The notes under the pieces are model-generated. The model worked only from the letters and a program-made list of their open reading frames with translations, searched no databases and had not been told where the DNA came from. Shown here piece after piece: positions 1-7,941 of a stretch of 64,000 nucleotides of DNA. The translations under genes were made by a program, and so were the position numbers. Every line of letters begins with the position of its first letter. The first letter of the stretch is position 1. This stretch comes from Asticcacaulis aquaticus (GTDB taxonomy: Bacteria > Pseudomonadota > Alphaproteobacteria > Caulobacterales > Caulobacteraceae): NCBI RefSeq assembly GCF_028550415.1, contig NZ_JAQQKX010000006.1:124001-188000 (forward strand), given 5' to 3'.

Positions 1-76
1 ACGCGCATGTCTGACGACGTTTCGAAGGTAATGCGCGACTCTGACTTACCCTCGTTCGCAAGTTTGGGAGCGCCTG
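1..76. other. Upstream region of purE
   Basis: This short leader holds no complete gene. It ends in a GGGAG ribosome binding site just before the purE ATG. Whether it contains the tail of an upstream gene or the purE promoter cannot be decided from 76 bases. Confidence 0.5.
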
Positions 77-577
77 ATGGCACAACCTGAAACCTCACCT
101 AAAGTGGCCATCATCATGGGGTCGCGCTCCGACTGGCCGGTCATGAAGAAGGCCGCCGAGGCGCTCGACGGTCTGGGGGTCGCCTACGATGCGCGCGTCG
201 TGTCGGCGCACCGCACGCCGGAACGCATGGTCGACTTCGCCAAGGGGGCCAAGGCGGCGGGCTTTCAGGTGATCATCGCCGGCGCCGGGGGCGCGGCGCA
301 TCTGCCGGGCATGACGGCGTCGATGACCACCCTGCCGGTGTTGGGCGTGCCGGTCCCGGTGCGCGACGGCCTCAAAGGCATCGATTCGTTGCTGTCGATC
401 GTGCAGATGCCGGGCGGTATTCCGGTCGGGACGCTGGCCGTCGGTGAAGCGGGCGCGAAGAATGCCGGGCTTCTGGCGGCACAAATTCTGGCCCTGACCG
501 ACCCCGACCTGAGTCAACGGATCGAGGCTTTGCGCGCCGCCCAGACCGACAGTGTACCCGATAGCGTCGAGGACTAA
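77..577 (+). CDS. purE: N5-carboxyaminoimidazole ribonucleotide mutase PurE
   Basis: PurE converts N5-CAIR to CAIR in de novo purine synthesis in the cytoplasm. The 166-residue length is normal for class I bacterial PurE. The N-terminal phosphate-binding motif [10 protein letters not shown] and the following SAHRTPERM segment, with the active-site histidine, are intact. The next conserved stretch, [14 protein letters not shown], is also present. The ATG follows a GGGAG Shine-Dalgarno. The stop lies two bases before the start of purK, so the two are almost certainly one transcription unit and act in consecutive steps. Nothing is unusual about the gene. Confidence 0.97.
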   Translation: MAQPETSPKVAIIMGSRSDWPVMKKAAEALDGLGVAYDARVVSAHRTPERMVDFAKGAKAAGFQVIIAGAGGAAHLPGMTASMTTLPVLGVPVPVRDGLKGIDSLLSIVQMPGGIPVGTLAVGEAGAKNAGLLAAQILALTDPDLSQRIEALRAAQTDSVPDSVED

Positions 578-579
578 GC

Positions 580-1656
580 GTGAAGCCTCTTCCTTTAGGT
601 TCTAAAATCGGCATTCTCGGCGACGGCCAGTTGGGGCGCATGTTGTCACAGGCCGCCAGTCGTCTGGGTTTCAAGGTCGTGGTCTATGGCCCCGACGCAG
701 AATCGCCCGCCGCCAGCGTCTCGGCGGTATCCAAAGTCGCCCGCTATACGGACGAGGCGGCGCTGGATCGCTTTGCGGCCGCGTCGGACGTGATTACGTT
801 CGAGTTCGAAAACGTGCCCGTGTCGTCGCTGGAATACCTGGTGTCCAAAGGCGCGAAGGTCGCGCCGAACGCCCGGGCGCTGGGGATCACGCAAGACCGC
901 GTTCTGGAGAAGTCTTTCGCGCGATCGGTCGGTATTTCAACGGTTGATTTTTACGAAATCAACACGCTGGATGATCTCGAAAAAGCGATTGCGATCAATG
1001 GTGTACCGTCGCTTCTGAAAACGCGCCGCGAAGGTTATGACGGCAAGGGGCAGGTATGGATTCGTCACGCCGACGAGGCCAGGGCCGCCTTCGAAAGCCT
1101 GAACGGCGCGAAGGCCATTCTGGAAGCTAAGGCCGATTTTCTGCGCGAAGTGTCGGTGATCGCCGCGCGCGGTTTCAATGGCGAGGTGCGCACCTATCCG
1201 GTCGGCGAAAATCACCATGTGAAAGGTATTCTGTCGACGACCCTGGCTCCGGCAGCGATATCGGAAACCTTAAAAAACCGTGCCGAGGATATTGCGAAGA
1301 AAGTGCTGGAAGGCCTTGATTACGTAGGTGTTCTGGGTGTTGAGCTGTTCGTGCTTGAGGGCGATGAGCTGGTGCTCAACGAGATCGCGCCGCGCGTCCA
1401 CAACACCGGCCACTGGACGCAGGACGGCTGCCTGTGCGACCAGTTCGAGCAGCATATCCGCGCCGTGGCGGGATGGCCGTTGGGCGATACGACCGCGCGC
1501 TTTCAGGTCGAGATGACAAATCTGCTGGGGCCGGACATTCTGGCGTGGGAGACCCTGTCGCAGGAGCCGGATTCACGCTTGTACGTCTATGGCAAGGATG
1601 ATCCCCGCGAAGGCCGCAAAATGGGTCACATCAACCGGTTGAAGCGTTCGCTGTAA
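580..1656 (+). CDS. purK: N5-carboxyaminoimidazole ribonucleotide synthase PurK
   Basis: PurK is an ATP-grasp ligase that carboxylates AIR to N5-CAIR using ATP and bicarbonate, the step before PurE. The 358-residue protein opens with the typical PurK signature GILGDGQLGRM. The ATP-grasp region contains KTRREGYDGKGQ and the metal-binding segment LNEIAPRVHNTGHWT. It starts with GTG two bases after the purE stop, so translation is probably coupled. No Shine-Dalgarno stronger than the purE 3' end is needed. Length and motifs match the family. Confidence 0.97.
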   Translation: MKPLPLGSKIGILGDGQLGRMLSQAASRLGFKVVVYGPDAESPAASVSAVSKVARYTDEAALDRFAAASDVITFEFENVPVSSLEYLVSKGAKVAPNARALGITQDRVLEKSFARSVGISTVDFYEINTLDDLEKAIAINGVPSLLKTRREGYDGKGQVWIRHADEARAAFESLNGAKAILEAKADFLREVSVIAARGFNGEVRTYPVGENHHVKGILSTTLAPAAISETLKNRAEDIAKKVLEGLDYVGVLGVELFVLEGDELVLNEIAPRVHNTGHWTQDGCLCDQFEQHIRAVAGWPLGDTTARFQVEMTNLLGPDILAWETLSQEPDSRLYVYGKDDPREGRKMGHINRLKRSL

Positions 1657-1667
1657 GATAAGAAAAC

Positions 1668-1817
1668 TTTACCACGAAAAGCACGAAAAGCACAAAAAGG
1701 CAGACGGATATAGTTTCGCCCGAAGGGCTTTTACCCGTATCGCGGCTCAGAATGCCAGGCGCTTTGCGCAAAGACGATGACACATCTTTTCGTGATTTTC
1801 GTGCTTTTCGTGGTAAA
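1668..1817. repeat. 150-bp inverted-repeat element after purK
   Basis: Two 26-base arms, 1668-1693 and 1792-1817, are reverse complements with a single mismatch. Each arm is built from short iterations of CACGAAAA. About 98 bases lie between them. The whole unit sits between the convergent purK and COQ9 genes and has no coding content. It resembles a small non-autonomous mobile element or extragenic palindrome and could also act as a bidirectional terminator. No target-site duplication was identified. Confidence 0.75.
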
Positions 1818-1825
1818 AATCTTCC

Positions 1826-2470
1826 TTAAGCCGCTGATCCGAAACGTAACTTTCCCAGGGTTTCCACGACGTTCAGGAGCGCCGTTTCAGGCTTGAATGG
1901 CAGTTTCGCCTTCCATTTCTCAAACGCCATGACCTGATCGATATTGCGATCGATCTGTTCGTTCTGCGCCTCAAGGCCGCGGGTCAGACGCGTCATCAAG
2001 GCGGTCGCCAGAATGCCCGACACGATCAGGCGCTTCGAATAGTGGTTCTCGTCCAGCGCCGTATCACCCGCCTTGCGCCAGATAAGATCCGCCGAATCCC
2101 ACAGCAGGCGCTTATAGAGGCCCAGATGTTGCGGCAGACACAGATGCCCGATCAGACGGTGCGTCACGGCCTCATCGACACAGGCCGCCGCCAGTCGGGC
2201 GCGCAGCAGGGTGGCGATCTTCTCGCGGATTTTCAGACCCGCCAATGCTTCGTCCGTCCATTCCGCCTCGACCGCGTGGTCGCCTTCGCGCCACAGAATC
2301 GCGGCGATATCGGCGGGGCCGTTGGGGCAGACCAGCGCCACCTCGGCGTCGCTGAGGCCGATTCGTTTGGCGCCGGCGCGCACGGACAGGCTGTTGAGGC
2401 CCAGATCCGGCATCACGGCAGCCACGGCATGGGCCAGTTCGGTTTCCAGAGCGGTGAGAGCGTCGGTCAT
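1826..2470 (-). CDS. COQ9 family ubiquinone biosynthesis protein
   Basis: COQ9 proteins bind lipid and assist the hydroxylation steps of ubiquinone synthesis. The 214-residue product has the TetR-like helical fold expected from its sequence. It carries the C-terminal COQ9 hallmark, here AGDTALDENHYSKR followed by a hydrophobic helix. I placed the start at the only in-frame ATG just upstream of the conserved region (MTDALTALETEL); an open frame continues upstream but looks non-coding. In alphaproteobacteria COQ9 is often found divergent from rpsU, as here. The assignment rests on the C-terminal motif and this neighbourhood. Confidence 0.85.
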   Translation of the reverse strand: MTDALTALETELAHAVAAVMPDLGLNSLSVRAGAKRIGLSDAEVALVCPNGPADIAAILWREGDHAVEAEWTDEALAGLKIREKIATLLRARLAAACVDEAVTHRLIGHLCLPQHLGLYKRLLWDSADLIWRKAGDTALDENHYSKRLIVSGILATALMTRLTRGLEAQNEQIDRNIDQVMAFEKWKAKLPFKPETALLNVVETLGKLRFGSAA

Positions 2471-2761
2471 GGCATCTATATTAGGCTTTTGATTTAGGCC
2501 CGCCAAGCCGAAATCCGGTTCTGCGACCAAAGGCAGCGGCCAAAGCTGCCAGAGCGACGGTAAATTTATCGCGCATTTCAGGCATGAGGGTAAATAAGGG
2601 TGTTTTCCTGTCCGGTTCGGCTTGAATTGAGCGCAAGCTTGATGTATTGCCCTTCCCCACACGCCCGCAGACGTCAGTTTGCGGGCAGCTTGGTCTTTTA
2701 ACCCCGCCCTTTTTCGGCCCAAACAAAAGGGCTGGCGGTTCACTGGAATGGAGAGATACCT
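2471..2761. promoter_or_regulatory. COQ9/rpsU divergent intergenic region with leader hairpin
   Basis: This region must hold the promoters of both divergent genes. No convincing sigma-70 box pair could be fixed by eye. The rpsU side contains a 10-bp hairpin at 2663-2686 (GCCCGCAGAC / GTTTGCGGGC, one G-U pair) followed by a T-rich run. It could be a 5' leader structure of the rpsU mRNA. A GGAGAG Shine-Dalgarno lies at 2750-2755. Confidence 0.4.
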
Positions 2762-2992
2762 CTGGTACAGATTTTTGTCCGCGACAACAACGTCGATCAG
2801 GCCCTCAAGGCCCTGAAGAAGAAGATGCAGCGCGAAGGTTCCTTCCGCGAAATGAAGCGCCACGTGCACTACGAAAAGCCTTCGGAAAAGCGCGCCCGTC
2901 AGCAGGCTGAAGCCGTGCGTCGCGCCCGCAAGCTGGCCCGCAAGCGCATTCAGCGCGAAGGCGGTGCTGCTCCGGTTCGTGCCAAGGCCTAA
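2762..2992 (+). CDS. rpsU: 30S ribosomal protein bS21 (CTG start)
   Basis: bS21 is a small basic protein of the 30S subunit. The 76-residue product begins [20 protein letters not shown] and has the arginine/lysine-rich C-terminal helix of the family. The codon before the conserved valine is CTG. The frame upstream reaches a TAA at 2699 without any ATG, GTG or TTG, and the next in-frame ATG would remove about 20 conserved residues. GGAGAG at 2750-2755 lies six bases before this CTG, which is ideal spacing. Initiation at CTG is therefore the simplest reading, unless there is a sequencing error. A terminator follows at 3017. Confidence 0.93.
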   Translation: MVQIFVRDNNVDQALKALKKKMQREGSFREMKRHVHYEKPSEKRARQQAEAVRRARKLARKRIQREGGAAPVRAKA

Positions 2993-3016
2993 GGCTTTCG
3001 TCTTCGGACAGAGTAT

Positions 3017-3050
3017 AAAAAGCGTCGGAACTCCGGTTCCGGCGCTTTTT
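3017..3050 (+). terminator. Intrinsic terminator of rpsU
   Basis: The sequence AAAAAGCGTCGGAAC pairs with GTTCCGGCGCTTTTT, including one G-T wobble, around a short loop. It ends in a run of five T. It lies 24 bases after the rpsU stop. Confidence 0.85.
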
Positions 3051-3114
3051 GCGTTGCAAAATAACGCGGGCGCGGTTTGATAGCTCAACAATAAAAGCCA
3101 CCGAGACCCAGATC

Positions 3115-3513
3115 ATGCGTTCCAAATCCCCGTCTAAAGGCCCCAACGAAGCCCACATCGCCATCCGCACCATCGCCATGCCCGCGGATACCAATCCCAA
3201 CGGCGATATCTTCGGCGGCTGGCTGATGTCGCAGATGGACCTGGCGGCGGGCAATGTCGCCGCCCGCCGCGCTGTGGGCCGCGCCGCTACCATCGCCGTC
3301 GAAGGCATGACCTTCCATACGCCGGTTCATGTCGGGGACGAGGTCTCGGTCTATGCCGAACTGATTTCGGTCGGCCGCACCTCGATGAAGATCAGCGTCG
3401 AAGCCTACCGCCGCTCGCGCCACAACGATGAACGCATCATGGTCACCGAAGCCGATTTTACCTTCGTGGCCATCGATGAGGACGGAAAGCCACGGCCTTT
3501 GCCGCTTCCCTGA
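3115..3513 (+). CDS. yciA: Acyl-CoA thioesterase, YciA type
   Basis: The protein is a 132-residue single hotdog-domain thioesterase that hydrolyses acyl-CoA to free acid and CoA. The conserved YciA segment is present: PNGDIFGGWLMSQMDLAAG, where the aspartate and the following helix belong to the active site. A further conserved block is VGDEVSVYAEL. The ATG at 3115 gives a product of family length. The open frame extends upstream into the rpsU terminator, so that extension was rejected. It is probably transcribed from its own promoter after the terminator. Substrate preference cannot be read from sequence. Confidence 0.85.
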   Translation: MRSKSPSKGPNEAHIAIRTIAMPADTNPNGDIFGGWLMSQMDLAAGNVAARRAVGRAATIAVEGMTFHTPVHVGDEVSVYAELISVGRTSMKISVEAYRRSRHNDERIMVTEADFTFVAIDEDGKPRPLPLP

Positions 3514-3598
3514 TCGTCGCAGATGCCGATTTACCATAATTCCGTTGACCCGCCGGTGAAGCCTTGTCATTTTGTCGGGTGTTTCAGGGAGGTTACGA

Positions 3599-4093
3599 AT
3601 GGCGAAACAATCCATGCTGATACGGCTTCGTAACTGGTTTACCGACTGGTCGGAGGATAAGACGCGGGCGGTGCTGAACGTGACTCTGGCGGTGCTGACC
3701 GGCCTGTTGCTGGGGCTGGTGCTGGACACGGTGTTCCGTCAGATCGGCAACTATATTTTTCCGCCGCCGCCGACCTTCGATATGGCCAGCCCCGAGGATA
3801 TTCGCACCCTGCTCGATACGGTGCCGGCCGACGCCTATATCATCAAGCTCGTTTCCTGGACGCTCGGCACTTTCGGCGGTGGTTATATCGCCGTGCGCAT
3901 GGCGCGGACCGGCGCGTTTCCGGCCTGGCTCACCGGCATTCTGCTGGTGGCCAGCTACATGATCCATATGAGCATCATTCCGCACCCGAACTGGGTGGTA
4001 ATGATTTGTCTGCCGCTATGCGCGGTCTCGGCCTATGGCGCGGGGCTGCTGGGCAATTACGTCACCCTGATGCGGTTGCGTCAGACGGCCTGA
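3599..4093 (+). CDS. Hypothetical four-helix membrane protein
   Basis: The 164-residue protein is not recognised. Its N-terminal 25 residues are basic and probably cytoplasmic. Four hydrophobic segments follow, at roughly residues 25-50, 80-100, 105-127 and 132-155, with a proline-rich stretch (FPPPPTFD) after the first. The ATG at 3599 is preceded by AGGGAGG at good spacing, which decides the start over an upstream TTG. It is convergent with the next gene. No function is proposed. Confidence 0.75.
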   Translation: MAKQSMLIRLRNWFTDWSEDKTRAVLNVTLAVLTGLLLGLVLDTVFRQIGNYIFPPPPTFDMASPEDIRTLLDTVPADAYIIKLVSWTLGTFGGGYIAVRMARTGAFPAWLTGILLVASYMIHMSIIPHPNWVVMICLPLCAVSAYGAGLLGNYVTLMRLRQTA

Positions 4094-4110
4094 GCCGCCT
4101 GACGGTAGCC

Positions 4111-4818
4111 TTACTTCGCCCGATCGTCGATGCCGATCCGTGACGGCACGTTGTCGAAGGTGAAGCTGACCGCACCCTGATATTCCGACGGTACGAAATA
4201 GGGCGTCCCCGCCGGATAGGCGTCGGCGACCGCCGAGCGCGGCAGAATCTTCTGGCTGCCGTCGGCCATAACGACGCGGGCATTACCGGCCCCGACGAAA
4301 TAGACCCGGTCCGGCTTGGGGGCGAGGGCGAACAGGGCCCCGGCGATCTTTTTCAGGACGCGGCCGCTCTGGTCTACGGCCTTGATCAGCGGCGCGGCAG
4401 GCATGGTCTTCGCGGGGGTCTCGGTGGCATAGATGCGCACCTTCATGGCGACGCTCATATCTTTTGGGCCGGTCAGGACGATCTTGCCACCGCGTAATTG
4501 CGCCAGAGTCGGCAGGGGGGTAATGCGCCCGTCGCCAAGGATGCTCAGTTTTTGGCTCTGGCCATTGTGTTTAAGGATAATCGAGCCGTCACGGGCGCTG
4601 CCGTTCTTGATCTTGAGCAGGTAGGCGACGGTGATTTCGTCGCGCTCCGCGATCGGCAGGGCCAGGAATTTCGACAGGAACGGAAAGGCCTGATCGGCAG
4701 AGACTTCCTTCTGCACGTCGTCGGCCACAGCGGGCGCGGCCATAAGGACCGGCGTAGCGGCCAGGGCACCGAAGCTGAGGGCGCTCGCCAGAACGAGCGG
4801 GGGCATACGCTTAAACAT
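4111..4818 (-). CDS. Hypothetical exported protein
   Basis: The 235-residue product starts with a clear signal peptide (MFKRMPPLVLASALSFGALA, cleavage probably after AAPAVA). The mature part is a mix of short beta-like segments without recognised catalytic motifs. It may be periplasmic. A second ATG four codons downstream is an alternative start. The gene stands alone between a convergent membrane protein and the DUF1801 operon. I do not recognise the family. Confidence 0.7.
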   Translation of the reverse strand: MFKRMPPLVLASALSFGALAATPVLMAAPAVADDVQKEVSADQAFPFLSKFLALPIAERDEITVAYLLKIKNGSARDGSIILKHNGQSQKLSILGDGRITPLPTLAQLRGGKIVLTGPKDMSVAMKVRIYATETPAKTMPAAPLIKAVDQSGRVLKKIAGALFALAPKPDRVYFVGAGNARVVMADGSQKILPRSAVADAYPAGTPYFVPSEYQGAVSFTFDNVPSRIGIDDRAK

Positions 4819-4912
4819 GAGGAGGTCCACCACTTTTATTATGAAAGGCCGTTGTAACGACCGGATATTACGAAAATAAGGCTGAACGCGGGATGAAAAT
4901 ATCAAGGCAGAA

Positions 4913-5332
4913 TTAAGATGAATATTTGGCTTTCATCGCCGTATAGCTGTCGAGGATCAGGTCTTTCAATACCGTTTCGTCGACATCGCTCAGGCGGTTG
5001 ATATGCAGACACGAACCGCTGACCTTGTGTTTGCCGAGCCTGACCAGATGCCGCGTCTTGTCCGTGTCGCCCGACAGGACGTAAAGCGTAAGGTTGGCGC
5101 TGCGCGGCGAAAAGGCCGCCAAAGGCCAGTCGGCGGGCTTTTTCGATGAATTGACGTAGGTGTAGCGACCGAAGCCGACGATGGCCGGACCCCACATGAC
5201 GGGCGATTCGCCGGTCGCTTCGCTGAACAGGTCGATCAGGCGCAGGGCGTCGGCGCGATGTTTTTCCGGTGCGTCGGTTGCGATATAGACGCGCGGATCG
5301 ACGTCGGTCGGCTGGGTTTTAGGTTCAGCCAT
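4913..5332 (-). CDS. DUF1801 domain protein
   Basis: The 139-residue cytoplasmic protein matches the DUF1801 (YdhG-like) family, from its layout ADALRLIDLFSEATGESPVMW, then VGFGRYTY, then the phosphate-loop-like LGKHKVSGSCLHI. Molecular function of the family is unknown. Its ATG overlaps the TAA of the upstream membrane protein gene (TAATG), so the two are translationally coupled and form an operon. Confidence 0.82.
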   Translation of the reverse strand: MAEPKTQPTDVDPRVYIATDAPEKHRADALRLIDLFSEATGESPVMWGPAIVGFGRYTYVNSSKKPADWPLAAFSPRSANLTLYVLSGDTDKTRHLVRLGKHKVSGSCLHINRLSDVDETVLKDLILDSYTAMKAKYSS

Positions 5333-6186
5333 TACACTGGCTCCTCTGTCGGTCGGTGGGCGCTCAACCCCTTGTTCACGCCTCTGGTAATGCCCTGCCG
5401 GACCTTATGGCGGAAGATCGAGACGACGATGGTCGAGACGACGAAGATCAGGATCAGGTTGTAGGTGATGACGCTGGCGACCATGCGCGGGCTTTCACGG
5501 TTGTAGTCGACGCGGCGCAGATAGCAGCCGGTGGCGTCGAACAGACTGAAGGTCAGGGCGTTGACCGTCGAGTCGAGCCAGAATTCAGACGCGACGGCGA
5601 GGTGCCCCGTGGTGCGCGGTTCCGTTTGCGGCGGCAGGTCGATAGGGGCGGCGCCTCTCAGCCAGACCGAACAGGCGGTTGGGCGCGGCAAGATATAATA
5701 GCCGCTCGCCGGGTCGCTGTTTGTGTCGATCAGCAGGCTGCCGGTGACCAGAAGCGTCATCATGCCGGGCAGGGCAAGCACAAGGCCGCCGTTTTTCAGC
5801 GCCAGTTTCAGGCGCGGCCAGCCTTCGGCGTTCTGCGGACGCTCCATATCGACCAGACGGATGCGCGCGATGACCAGCAGCAGCGGCGCGCCGATCAGAC
5901 CGAACAGGGCGATCAGGCCCCCGGCGGGCAGAAGCAGGGGGTGATCGCCAAGCATGCCGTGCTGAACGGCGACATGGCCTGTGGCGACGATCGCGAGAGC
6001 GCCGAGTGCGATCAAGGCGCGGGCCGCGGTCCAGCCGTTGACGCGGGCCCGTTTGCCGCTCAGGGCGCGGATCAGGGCCAGCCCCAGATGCGCAAACGCC
6101 GACAGCAGCAACCATAGCCCGACGATCAGCGCCAGAGCTACACTGGCGAGGGCAAGCCCGGTGAAGAGGTTGTCGTCGTCGAGCAC
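5332..6186 (-). CDS. Hypothetical polytopic membrane protein
   Basis: The 284-residue protein has about five hydrophobic segments. Three are in the N-terminal half (around residues 10-38, 52-72 and 82-107), one follows near 130-150, and one is near the C terminus at about 238-262. The last is preceded by a soluble loop of roughly 80 residues containing several cysteines, which would lie outside the cytoplasm or in the lumen side of the fold. No family is recognised. It is the first gene of a two-gene operon with the DUF1801 protein. Confidence 0.7.
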   Translation of the reverse strand: MLDDDNLFTGLALASVALALIVGLWLLLSAFAHLGLALIRALSGKRARVNGWTAARALIALGALAIVATGHVAVQHGMLGDHPLLLPAGGLIALFGLIGAPLLLVIARIRLVDMERPQNAEGWPRLKLALKNGGLVLALPGMMTLLVTGSLLIDTNSDPASGYYILPRPTACSVWLRGAAPIDLPPQTEPRTTGHLAVASEFWLDSTVNALTFSLFDATGCYLRRVDYNRESPRMVASVITYNLILIFVVSTIVVSIFRHKVRQGITRGVNKGLSAHRPTEEPV

Positions 6187-6242
6187 AAGGGTATTCCATC
6201 AGGCTGGCGAGGCCTTATTAAGGATGGCCGAATGCCGTTATG

Positions 6243-6713
6243 TCAATGCGGGAACGGCACAAGAGTCTGCAATTCGGCGGTCGCTGTCGCGCCCCAGCGT
6301 GGCGGCAGGCCGTTGAGACCGCGCACCCAGTCCTCGACGATGGCCGCCTGCTGCTCGTAACCATAGGCCTGAAACGGCTGGCCGGGGATAGGCCGGTAAC
6401 GATAGTGCCCGCGTTCACGCCACAGATAGTGCCACAGCGTCATGCCGTTGGCATATTGCCAGACGTGAGTCAGTTCGTGCGCCAGCAGCCCGAGGGTCTC
6501 GGGCCGGGCCGACAGGTCGTCGGGCAGGTTCGGCCAGAAGATGCGCTGACCACGCACGACGATCAGGGCACTGCGTCCGATCAGTTGCGACAGGCGCGAC
6601 ACCGGGTGATGCGCCGCGACCAGTTGCACTGTGTCCAGCGCCAGCGCAGCGATCAGGCGCGAAGGCAGGGCGTGGATTTCTCTGTCGTTGAGGGGGCGGT
6701 GGGGCACAGGCAT
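6243..6713 (-). CDS. HExxH putative metallopeptidase-like protein (DUF4157-like)
   Basis: The 156-residue protein contains the zinc-binding motif HELTH at residues 79-83, inside LGLLAHELTHVWQY. This is typical of DUF4157/eCIS-core-like and 'vgr-related' proteins of alphaproteobacteria. A downstream GYEQQAAIVEDW segment supplies a plausible third ligand (Glu). No signal peptide is evident. Small size and the absence of other domains leave it open whether it cleaves anything. It stands alone between divergently and convergently oriented genes. Confidence 0.7.
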   Translation of the reverse strand: MPVPHRPLNDREIHALPSRLIAALALDTVQLVAAHHPVSRLSQLIGRSALIVVRGQRIFWPNLPDDLSARPETLGLLAHELTHVWQYANGMTLWHYLWRERGHYRYRPIPGQPFQAYGYEQQAAIVEDWVRGLNGLPPRWGATATAELQTLVPFPH

Positions 6714-6783
6714 TCGAGAAAGGTAGTCATTTCAACCGAGGGCACAAGCGCCTATAACGATCTCTCAGTCCCGGAGGCCTGCC

Positions 6784-6972
6784 ATGAGCGAGATCGATCC
6801 CCCCGCCAAGATCCAGTCGGCGCATCTGGCGCTGCGTGCCGGTCCCGTGGCCGTGCGCATGGGGGTTGAGGTGACGCCCGCCGGTATCTGGGCCATAGCC
6901 GGGCTGATGTCGGGGATTCTGCTGTCCACCGCCGTGCTGGTCGGGGTGGCGGTGTCGGCAAAACGGAAATGA
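6784..6972 (+). CDS. Small single-pass membrane protein
   Basis: This 62-residue ORF has a strong GGAGG Shine-Dalgarno six bases before its ATG. It carries one hydrophobic helix at about residues 34-57 and a short basic end (AKRK), so the C terminus probably faces the cytoplasm. The family is not recognised. A perfect hairpin follows the stop, supporting an independent transcript. Confidence 0.7.
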   Translation: MSEIDPPAKIQSAHLALRAGPVAVRMGVEVTPAGIWAIAGLMSGILLSTAVLVGVAVSAKRK

Positions 6973-6975
6973 ATA

Positions 6976-6999
6976 ACGGCGCGGATCACTCCGCGCCGT
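6976..6999. terminator. Bidirectional hairpin between convergent genes
   Basis: A perfect 10-bp stem, ACGGCGCGGA / TCCGCGCCGT, surrounds a TCAC loop three bases after the small membrane gene stop. It lies 19 bases beyond the convergent lectin gene. There is no long T tract, so termination may be weak or factor-assisted. Confidence 0.65.
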
Positions 7000-7018
7000 C
7001 CGTCAGAATCTGTCGTAA

Positions 7019-7738
7019 TTAGTTGCCGCCGCCCGCGGCGACCATGCCCGACTGCGGCGAGAGCAGGTTCCCACCGCCCGCAGCGACCATATTGCCGCCA
7101 CCGGCCGCGACCATGTTCCCACCGCCCGCGGCGACCATGTTGCCACCGCCTGCAGCGACCATGCCGCTGGTGTTCAGGATGGAACCGAATTTGGCGTTAT
7201 TGGCCTGATTGGCCAGCTGGATACCGGCGGTGCCCATGGTGCGCAGTTCGGCATTGGTATAGAGGCGGGTGAAGCTCCAGCGCTGGTTCGACTTGGCGTA
7301 GCTGCCGGCCTTTTCGCAGGTATAGGCGATGATGCGGGCCGTATCGTTGGAACTGGCGCCTTCGATATCGGCGCACCAGCCTTCTTCGTTGCGCAGGAAG
7401 CCCTCGGACGTATTGGCCCAGCGCTGTGCCGTCGAATTATTGCAGGTGGTAGCGATCAGCGGCGCGGCGCGCTTGGCATTATAATCGCCGGGCGAGGTCG
7501 ACAGGCATTTGCCATTCACCATCAGCTGACCATAGGCGCCGACCTTGAACACCAGTTGCTGGTTCGTGCCGCCGTGGCAACCATATAGGATCGCGTCGTT
7601 GCTGCCGGCGCGGATATCGATGCACTTGCCGGTGGCGTGGCCGCTGGCGACAACGGGGGCGGCGGCCTGCGAGGCGCCAGCGGCAAGGGTTCCGCCCGCC
7701 GCCAGGGCGGCGACGGCGATCAGGGAAGAAATACGCAT
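7019..7738 (-). CDS. Exported ricin-B-type lectin domain protein with MVAAGGGN repeats
   Basis: The 239-residue protein has a signal peptide (MRISSLIAVAALAAGGTLAAG, cut near SQAAA). A ricin-B/CBM13 beta-trefoil follows, recognisable from GKCIDI, QLMVNGKCLS, WCADI and QRWSF blocks and from paired cysteines. The C terminus carries five copies of MVAAGGGN, four consecutive and one after a LLSPQSG spacer, ending exactly at the stop. The start ATG has a CAGGAG Shine-Dalgarno eight bases upstream. It is probably secreted and carbohydrate-binding. The role of the repeats is unknown. Confidence 0.83.
   Translation of the reverse strand: MRISSLIAVAALAAGGTLAAGASQAAAPVVASGHATGKCIDIRAGSNDAILYGCHGGTNQQLVFKVGAYGQLMVNGKCLSTSPGDYNAKRAAPLIATTCNNSTAQRWANTSEGFLRNEEGWCADIEGASSNDTARIIAYTCEKAGSYAKSNQRWSFTRLYTNAELRTMGTAGIQLANQANNAKFGSILNTSGMVAAGGGNMVAAGGGNMVAAGGGNMVAAGGGNLLSPQSGMVAAGGGN
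7022..7162 (-). repeat. 24-bp tandem repeat encoding MVAAGGGN
   Basis: Five imperfect 24-base units encode the octapeptide MVAAGGGN: 7139-7162, 7115-7138, 7091-7114 and 7067-7090, then a 21-base spacer, then 7022-7045. The units differ at synonymous positions while the peptide is identical. That suggests selection on the protein sequence or an old duplication. Confidence 0.9.
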
Positions 7739-7941
7739 GGGTGTCTCCTGTGGTGCTCCCGGTCCGTTGTGCTGCCGGTCTGGCAGCGGGTGAACAGCCA
7801 TGGCCCGGGCTCTGAGGGGAACATACACCATGTTTTCGTTTTGAAAATCGTTGTTCTTCGGCTGTCGGTATTTGTAATGCGGCGCTTGCGGCAGGCGGTT
7901 TCCCGTGTAACCTTCGTGCTGTGTCGATGGAGGGACGGGTC

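Noticed and set aside
3049-3114. Upstream extension of the thioesterase
   Set aside because: It begins in the rpsU terminator and adds residues absent from the family.
7022-7162. CRISPR-like appearance of the 24-base repeats
   Set aside because: The units are in-frame coding repeats without unique spacers, and no cas gene is present.
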